Assembly: GCA_013398955.1 (NCBI GenBank)
Contig: VWPU01001233.1
Location: 62,001-126,000, forward strand
Source of the DNA: Callaeas wilsoni
Lineage: Eukaryota; Chordata; Aves; Passeriformes; Callaeidae
DNA length: 64,000 nt
Reading direction: 5' to 3'
The position numbers were made by a program, and so were the translations under genes. This document shows positions 57,945 to 64,000 of the stretch, piece by piece; within the stretch, counting starts at the first letter, position 1; the number at the start of each line of letters is the position of its first letter. The notes beneath the pieces are model-generated. The model saw only the letters and a program-made list of their open reading frames with translations, was not told the origin of the DNA and did no database searches.

Positions 57945-58270
57945 TCTCATATGGAAAGCTGCCTGGTGGAAAAGGACCTGGGAATGCTGGTTGGCAGCTG
58001 CCTGAACGTGAGGAGCAGTGTGCCCAGGAAGGCCAATGGCATCCTGGCCTATATCAGCATCAGTGTGGCCAGCAGTACGAGGGCAGTTATTGTCTCCCTG
58101 AGCCCAGCACTGGTGAGGCAGCACCTTGAATCCTGTGTTTAGTTTTGGGCCTCTCACTACAAGAGGGACACTTGTTTGAGCTGGTCCAGAGAAGGCAATG
58201 GAGCTGGTGGAGGGTCTGGAGCACAAGTCCTATGAGGAGCGTTGAGGGAGCTGGGGATGTTTAGCCAGGA
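57945..58270 (+). mobile_element. CR1 LINE fragment, plus orientation
   Basis: Degraded CR1 reverse-transcriptase C-terminal region: phrases such as AAAGGACCTGGGAATGCTGG, CCAATGGCATCCTGGCC and GGTCCAGAGAAGGCAATGGAG are typical. It lacks a clear CR1 3' end. It lies in the intron after the frame-shifted kinase exon. Confidence 0.82.
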
Positions 58271-58474
58271 ATTGTACTCTATTTTCCTCCTGATTACTCT
58301 AGTAATGTGCAACATTTCTCTGCATTTGGCGTAACAGTGAAAGTGCGCTGGAGTTCATAAACAAGTTCGTGGAATCCTTGTAATATCCTTCCTTCCTATG
58401 TGTAGCTAAACAGTTTAAATACTGTGCCATCAGTTTAACTGTCCTAAGCATCTACATTTCTTTCCTCATTGTAG

Positions 58475-58520
58475 CTTTATCATCCAAATGTTGTATGGTA
58501 TTACAGAATCTTCTTGGAAA
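58475..58520 (+). pseudogene. NEK10: NEK10 kinase exon (LYHPNVVWYYRIFLE)
   Basis: Acceptor TTGTAG, donor GTGAGT. Encodes LYHPNVVWYYRIFLE, matching the NEK10 alphaC-beta4 region LYHPNIVRYYKTFLE. The conserved Arg is Trp here (TGG), a non-conservative change that fits relaxed constraint. Confidence 0.85.
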
Positions 58521-59127
58521 GTGAGTATAAATGCAGAGAATTACCACCTTGTACATAATAAAGAAATAGAAATATATAAGAAAACCACTTACAGGTTGGC
58601 AGGAATGTGTCAAATTTGAGGAATAATCTTTCTTCAAGAACTGCTACAAGTTCAAACAGGCTTATATTCCTTTAAAATTGAAAAAAAAAGATGAAAAATA
58701 GTATTTGTATTTGTTTATCTATCAGTAAAACTAGATGCAATGTAAACATGTAGCAAGCATCATTCTTCTCCTCTAAAGATCCAAAGTTTACAACTGAAAT
58801 CCTAAATAGGGAGAAAAGCTATGATGAGTAGTAGAGTGAATGATATAGATTGCCAGCCGTATTGTTTTAATTTTCTTTCAATAGAGAGTTATCTACATAC
58901 ACCTGCCTGCTGAGTGATTATCAGGCAGTGATTTCCTTATAGTTCTGTGTTATAAATTGTGGAAAAAATTGAAGAAAAAACACTAGAACTCAATTGAAGT
59001 GTATCTGTACAAATAAAATTTTTAAAAAGTAAAAAATAACAGCTTTTAAAGTACATTTTTACCATAAATATTCTATTTTAAAATGGTTTCTGTATAAATA
59101 TGATGTTCTATTAATTTCTTTTATAAG

Positions 59128-59249
59128 ATGACAGATTGTGCATAGTCATGGAGTTTATAGAGGGGATGCCGTTGGGAGAACACTTTCACTTTTTGAAGGA
59201 AAAGCAACAACAGTTTACAGAAGACAGAATATGGCATATATTTATCCAA
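59128..59249 (+). pseudogene. NEK10: NEK10 kinase hinge exon
   Basis: Encodes DRLCIVMEFIEGMPLGEHF, then LKEKQQQFTEDRIWHIFIQ, in frame; donor GTAAGG. Contains the hinge (VMEFIEG). The acceptor is TTATAAG, weaker than usual because A precedes the AG. Confidence 0.87.
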
Positions 59250-59433
59250 GTAAGGGCCTCCATTCTCTTTGCCAGGATTTTCCTACATGTAATTAGGAGC
59301 ACAATGTTTTTAGGCTAATAAATGACAAAGTAATGCTTATTATATGTCACTAATACATAGCTGTGAATTTAATGTGCCTTTCTTTAGGCTGTAGTTAAGA
59401 ATCTTTGTAAGGCTCTTTCTGTTTGTTTTTAAG

Positions 59434-59536
59434 CTTTGTCTAGCTCTTCATTACTTGCATAAAGAGAAAATGATTGTTCATTGAGATCTCACTCCAAACA
59501 ATGTCATGTTGGAAGATAAACACGAAGTTACAATTA
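59434..59536 (+). pseudogene. NEK10: NEK10 catalytic-loop exon with HRD Arg replaced by TGA
   Basis: Encodes LCLALHYLHKEKMIVH, then TGA at 59482-59484, then DLTPNNVMLEDKHEVTI. The stop occupies the Arg of the catalytic HRD motif (CGA to TGA is one CpG transition). The following DLTPNN is preserved. The acceptor is TTTTTAAG and the donor GTAAGT. Confidence 0.92.
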
Positions 59537-59694
59537 GTAAGTAGAACTGCTTTGCTTGAAGACAATTTCTCAAGATGTACCTGAGGAGCCTTTCTTTACT
59601 AAAACCCTAAGAAGGTTTCAGATTCCTGGGTGTTGGTTGTCATACTTGGAAGCTAGTAAATTATTGCATTATTATACTATTGTGTGAAATTGTT

Positions 59695-60975
59695 GAATCA
59701 TAGAATGGACTGTATTGAAAGGGACCTTAAATATAATCTATTGTCAACTCCCCTCCTGTGGACAGGCCTTTCTCTAGATCAGATTGCTCAGAGCTCCATC
59801 CTTCTTGACCTTAAACACTTCCAGGGATGGACGACCTGTTCCAGTACCTCACCATCCTCACAATAAAGAATTTATTTCCTAAAATCTATGCTAAACCTAC
59901 TCTTTTTCAGCTTGAAACCATTCCCCCTTCTCTCGTCACTATGTAGTCTTGTTAAAAGTCCCTTTCCATCTTTCTCAGAGGCTCCCTTCAGGTACTGGAA
60001 AGCCACTATTAGGTCACCCTGGGGCGTTCTCTTTTCCAGGCTGAATAAACCAAATTCTCTCAGCCTCTCCTCACAGGAGAGGTGCTCCATCCCTCTGATC
60101 ATCTTGTTGGTCTTCCTCTGAGCTCACTCCAACAGGTTGATGACCTTCCTCTGCTGGGGACCCCAGAGCTGGATGTGATACTCCAGGTGGAGTCTCACCA
60201 GAGGGTAGCAGAGGGACAGAATCCCCTCCCTTGCCCAGCTGGCCACGCTGCTTTGGATGCAGCCCAGGAGACACTTGGCTTTCTGGGCTATGAGTTCACA
60301 TTCCTGGGTCATGTCCTTTCATCCACCAGCACCCTCAAGTCCTTTTTTCCAGGGCTGCTTTCGATCTGTTCGAGATCAACCTGTGTTGATACCAGGGGTT
60401 GCCCTGACCCAGGTGCAGCGCCTTGCTCGTGGTCGTGTTAAACTGCATGAGTTTCCCATGGGCCCATTTCTTGGGCTTGTCCAGGTCTCTCTGGATGGCA
60501 TCCCATCCTTCAGGTGTGCCGACTGCACCACTCAACTTGGTGTCACCTGCAAATTTGCTGAGAGTGCACTTGATCTCTCCATCTATGTCATTAATTTATA
60601 TATTAAATAATACTGATCCCATTATGGACCCCTGAGAGACACTACTTGTCATTGATGTCCATTGGGACTTTGAGCCATTGCCCACTACCCTCTGGATGCA
60701 ACCACCCAACCAATTTGTTATCCATCTAGCAGTCCACTCATCAATTCCTGTTGTGGGGAAGGATGTCAAAGGCTTTACAGAAATCCCGATAAATGACATC
60801 TGTAGCCCTTCCATTGTCTACTGATGTAGTCACTCCATCCTAGGAGGTCACTAGGCTGGTCAGGAAGGACTTGCCCTTGGTGAAGATGTGCTGACCGTCT
60901 CAAATCACCTCCCTGTCCTACATGAGCCTTAGAATAGCTTCTAGGAGGATCTGTTCCATGACCTTCCCAGGTACA
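59695..60975 (-). mobile_element. CR1 LINE, longest copy in the window (about 1.3 kb)
   Basis: The plus strand starts GAATCATAGAATGG, the reverse complement of the CR1 3' end. The minus strand contains reverse-transcriptase C-terminal motifs: [12 protein letters not shown] at the upstream side, [36 protein letters not shown] and RGMEHLSCEERLREFGLFSL. Stops and shifts break the frame, so it is a dead 5'-truncated copy. It directly follows the last NEK10 exon found. Confidence 0.92.
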
Positions 60976-62411
60976 GAAGTAAAATAATTGCTAATGCAAG
61001 TCTTGTGTCATCAGCCATGGCTATATGTTTTGCAGCTATGGATGTCAAATATGATGGAGGAGATGATTTAGCCTTAAAATATTTAAACTATAGATATGCT
61101 TCAAGGCCTGTTTTTATTTAAATTAGCAAGAATATTGAAACAACCAGATTATAGAACAAGTGCTAATGAACATAAAAAGTATAACAGCTGTCTATTCTAT
61201 TCTAATTCTGCTATGAAGTTGTTTAGTATCCTTCAGTTGTTCCCAGATCAGCTGCAGCGAAGTGCTGTTTGTGTAAGTCTGTAGTAGTGAATATTCTTGA
61301 TGTAAGCTTCTATAATCACTACGGTGTGCAGCAAGGAACCCAGGCAGGTTCCAGGACAGGCTTTGAAAGCAGTATGTGTGTGAACAGTACAAAGCATGGC
61401 ATAGTTTTGGTCTTCGAGCGAATTAATACAACCGGGTACACACAGCAAGCCTTCCAGGCAATTCAGATCCTGTAGTTTTTGAAGTTCTCAAAGAACTACT
61501 GCATTTTTTCTTGCTGCTCATGACACAGAAGAAAATAAACAATTTGAATGCTGCAGAATTGTTGTGAGAAGTCTTTATGCAAAATTCAATCTCTCTTCAT
61601 TAAATATAACAGGAAAGTGTAGGCGCATGCACACACCCATCCACAAAACACTCAACTAGAAATATTTAGGAACTGTGGTTTCATAGTAAGTATTTTTACC
61701 TCATGACATACATACTTAAATTCATTAATTATTAAATTATATGTGCTGAACCCCCTCGGATTCTTAGTAATGATGTAGTTTTGAAATAATGTGATTTAAT
61801 GGTGCATTTGTCCTTGATTGATCAAAATAAATATTCAGAATATGATTTTAAAGTATCAACATACTGCCACTGAGGGGCACTCTTGTTTCAACTAACTTTC
61901 CTTATCTTTAGTCCATTCTAAATAGGGAGACGCCTAAATGTACTTTCAAGTGTAAGCTCAAAATTGCCCTTGAAAAACATTTATATTTCCATCAAAGATT
62001 TACAGGAGTTCAGGAAAACTGGAAGAACAGATACTTATTTGGATCATTTCTACAGCAATTCAAAACTATTGCAGTATTTAAACAAACACTCACTTTATTT
62101 AGTCCTACAACTAGTACAAGTGTAGTACCCATTGAATTTTTGGGGAGAGCTGAAGACCTTTTATCTCTTGTTTCTGAATTTTATTGAGCCTTATTGTTTT
62201 ACAACCTTAATGAAATTAAGACTGATTTACTTTCTCTCTGATGATAGTTAGTATGTACTGTATGGATGCATGACGTGGTATTGTTCCTAACTCATACGGT
62301 CCATGTATGCCAAAGACTGGAGCATTTGTGGTTTTGATGATTATATCTCACAATATTTGAGGATAAATGTACTGTCCATTTAGTACATTTCAAGTGTTCT
62401 TAGTGAAAGTT

Positions 62412-62976
62412 TGGCCTGATTTCAGTTGGGACAGAGTTAATTTTCTTTCTCGTAGGTACAGACAGTGCCGTGTTTTGAATTTAGTGTAACAATAATGTTG
62501 ATAACACACTGAGGTTTTAGTTGTTGCTGAGGATTATATACTATAAATCAAGGACTTTTCAGTTTTCCATGCTCTGCCAGCAAGGAGCTGCACAACAAGC
62601 TGGGGGCGGGGAGTGCCTCCAGAATAGCTGACCTGACCTAGGCCAAAGGATATTGCATACCATGGAATGCCATCCCCAGTATATAAACTGGGGCAAGTTG
62701 GCCAGGAGTTGCCGATGGCTGAGCCATCTTTCAGCAGGTGGTGAGCAACTGCAGTGAGCATCATTTGGTTTTTTGGGTTTTATTCTACCCCCCCTTCTTT
62801 TAATTACATACTGTAATATTAAAATATTATAATATTTTATTTTGTTTCAGTCATCAAACTGTTCTTACATTGACTCATGAGTTTTATTTTCTTTTTTTCT
62901 GATTCTCCTTCTCAGGGGGGAAGGTGAGAAATTGAGTATGTGGTGCTTAGTTGCTGGCTGGGGTTAAACCATGACA
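62412..62976 (+). mobile_element. Avian ERVL-like solo LTR with 5-bp target-site duplication
   Basis: The LTR begins TGGCCTGATTTCAGTTGGGA and ends GGGGTTAAACCATGACA. It is flanked by identical AAGTT at 62407-62411 and 62977-62981. A TATA box (TATATAAA, 62680-62687) and the U5-style ending support plus orientation. A 5-bp duplication is the usual size for ERVL elements. No internal retroviral sequence is present, so this is a solo LTR from recombination. Confidence 0.88.
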
Positions 62977-64000
62977 AAGTTACTACAAAATGTCAGATGA
63001 ATGTGAAGCATATGCTGAGAAATCTCTACATTGAATTTATCCTGTCAGTTTTTATAAAAAGAGAAGGTCTGCTAAGATCTACTAAAAACTGTACTTCTGT
63101 GTTTACAAGCTGCACACTCATCCTAAATAGGAAGAATTCAGTTTTCTGGAGTCTTTCAAATCTGAAAACTGACCCAAACTTGCCTTGATCTCACTAGAGT
63201 AATGTTCCAGGGGACTACCTGTGAAGCAGTGTTGTGCGACTATGTAAGTGGGATATGGCTGAAAGTATTTTGCTTTATAAAAGAATCTTATCATAATGCT
63301 CTATTTTCTTTTCCTCAATCAGTCCTTCTGGAAATAGTAACTCTTGTTAATCTCTTGCTATGAGGATCTGCAGGCTGACAGTATAACAAAGGCAGATCAT
63401 TTGTCTATAACTAATGTTCTTTAAAAATATTGTCTTTCAAGAGGTGCCTTAATTTCAGACTCTTACGGTATATTTGATTAAAAAAAATAGTGAAGTGATC
63501 AATACGCTGGAGAAAGGACTTCTAGAGACTCAGACTTTAATTCTGCAGCAGCCACACCAAGGAACTGCTTTAAGAAAATTCTCCGACCCACAGATAGGCA
63601 TTTCATACCATGTATGTGAGAATGGGACCAGTCGCATCCCAGATCCCTTGAAGGTCTTTTATACAGTTTCTGCTTTTATATTGGTTGCAAAGGATACGCG
63701 TGCATACTGTGGTAGACACTCCCAGCTTGCTGTCAGAGCAGAAAACAATAAACCTGCTAAAGAATTATGCTTGTTTGTCCTGAATTCATGGAGAACCGTT
63801 CTACAGGTGATCCTTGTAGAACAGTTCCAGCAGGATTTGGTAGGCAGGGACCTATGGGGAAAGAAAACAAGAATTCATACAGAGAAATCTGCAGCTGGCT
63901 TGGCAGAATGCAAGATTAAGTTATGGGAGACCTCTTCTACGGATGGTCTCTGAATATCATGTCTATACGTCTTACGGAAAAGGAGTACCTGAGGTAATTC

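Larger units (their letters stand above)
38718..59536 (+). pseudogene. NEK10: NEK10, disrupted from mid-gene onward
   Basis: NIMA-related serine/threonine kinase 10, with N-terminal armadillo repeats and a central kinase domain; in mammals it acts in ciliated cells and DNA-damage checkpoints. Twenty exons or exon relics were found by protein similarity. The first nine (38718-47401) are clean and in frame. After that there is no recognisable copy of one expected exon, an in-frame TGA (49900), a lost donor (50724), a frame-shifted exon with a stop (53338-53415), a lost acceptor (before 55436), a TAA (56953), a 2-bp deletion (near 57839) and a TGA in the catalytic HRD (59482). Exons for DFG and the rest of the protein were not found by 64000. 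If the first exons are spliced and translated, the product would be about 253 residues, and the early stop should trigger nonsense-mediated decay. Several independent lesions argue against sequencing error. Confidence 0.88.
59537..64000 (+). other. Distal NEK10 intron or flank; no later NEK10 exon found
   Basis: I looked for the DFG exon and later kinase exons and did not recognise any before the window ends. The region holds a CR1 element (59695-60975) and a solo LTR (62412-62976). A 159-codon open frame at 63474-63953 has no recognised homology. Confidence 0.55.

Noticed and set aside
60071..60610. Open frames of 117-119 codons on the plus strand
   Set aside because: They are antisense shadows of the CR1 reverse-transcriptase relic.
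61872..61886. CTGAGGGGCACTC as a second CTCF site
   Set aside because: Two mismatches at core positions of the motif.
1..64000. A novel multi-gene system, CRISPR array or bacterial cluster
   Set aside because: The window is vertebrate intron and exon DNA with known gene families; no direct-repeat spacer array or operon structure was seen.

Overview
The window is vertebrate nuclear DNA, most likely from a bird. It has short exons separated by GT-AG introns, CR1 LINE fragments and long-terminal-repeat families typical of birds, and one CpG island. No rRNA, tRNA, CRISPR or prokaryotic features are visible. Two genes lie in tandem on the plus strand in the order SLC4A7 then NEK10, the same neighbour relationship as on human 3p24.

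Positions 1-28430 hold the 3' part of SLC4A7 (sodium-bicarbonate cotransporter NBCn1). Eighteen consecutive coding exons (586-26763) sum to 2505 nt, that is 834 codons plus stop, with every splice phase agreeing and no lesion. They cover the end of the cytosolic N-terminal domain, the whole membrane domain and the cytosolic tail, ending in a PDZ ligand (ETSL). The 108-nt cassette exon near the 3' end is present. The first exons of the gene lie upstream of the window.

Positions 28430-31230 are intergenic and AT-rich, with a T-rich minisatellite. A TATA-less CpG island at about 31230-31640 is the likely NEK10 promoter. It contains two identical inverted-CCAAT blocks and a near-perfect RFX X-box, which fits a ciliary gene.

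Positions 38718-59536 hold NEK10, a NIMA-related kinase with an N-terminal armadillo region. The first nine exons found are clean and in frame. From there on the gene is broken: one expected exon cannot be found, and the rest carries an in-frame TGA, a lost splice donor, a frame-shifted exon with a stop, a lost splice acceptor, a TAA, a 2-bp deletion in the kinase N-lobe, and a TGA replacing the catalytic-loop Arg of HRD. The kinase C-lobe exons (DFG onward) were not found before the window ends. NEK10 therefore looks like a pseudogene, or a gene reduced to its armadillo-containing N-terminus, in this species.

The NEK10 introns and flanks also hold three solo-LTR-like elements (35582-37241, 41104-41774, 62412-62976), four CR1 pieces, and a (TTTCC)n array of about 400 bp placed directly against a NEK10 3' splice site. 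A 180-codon minus-strand ORF of unknown identity lies at 43101-43643.
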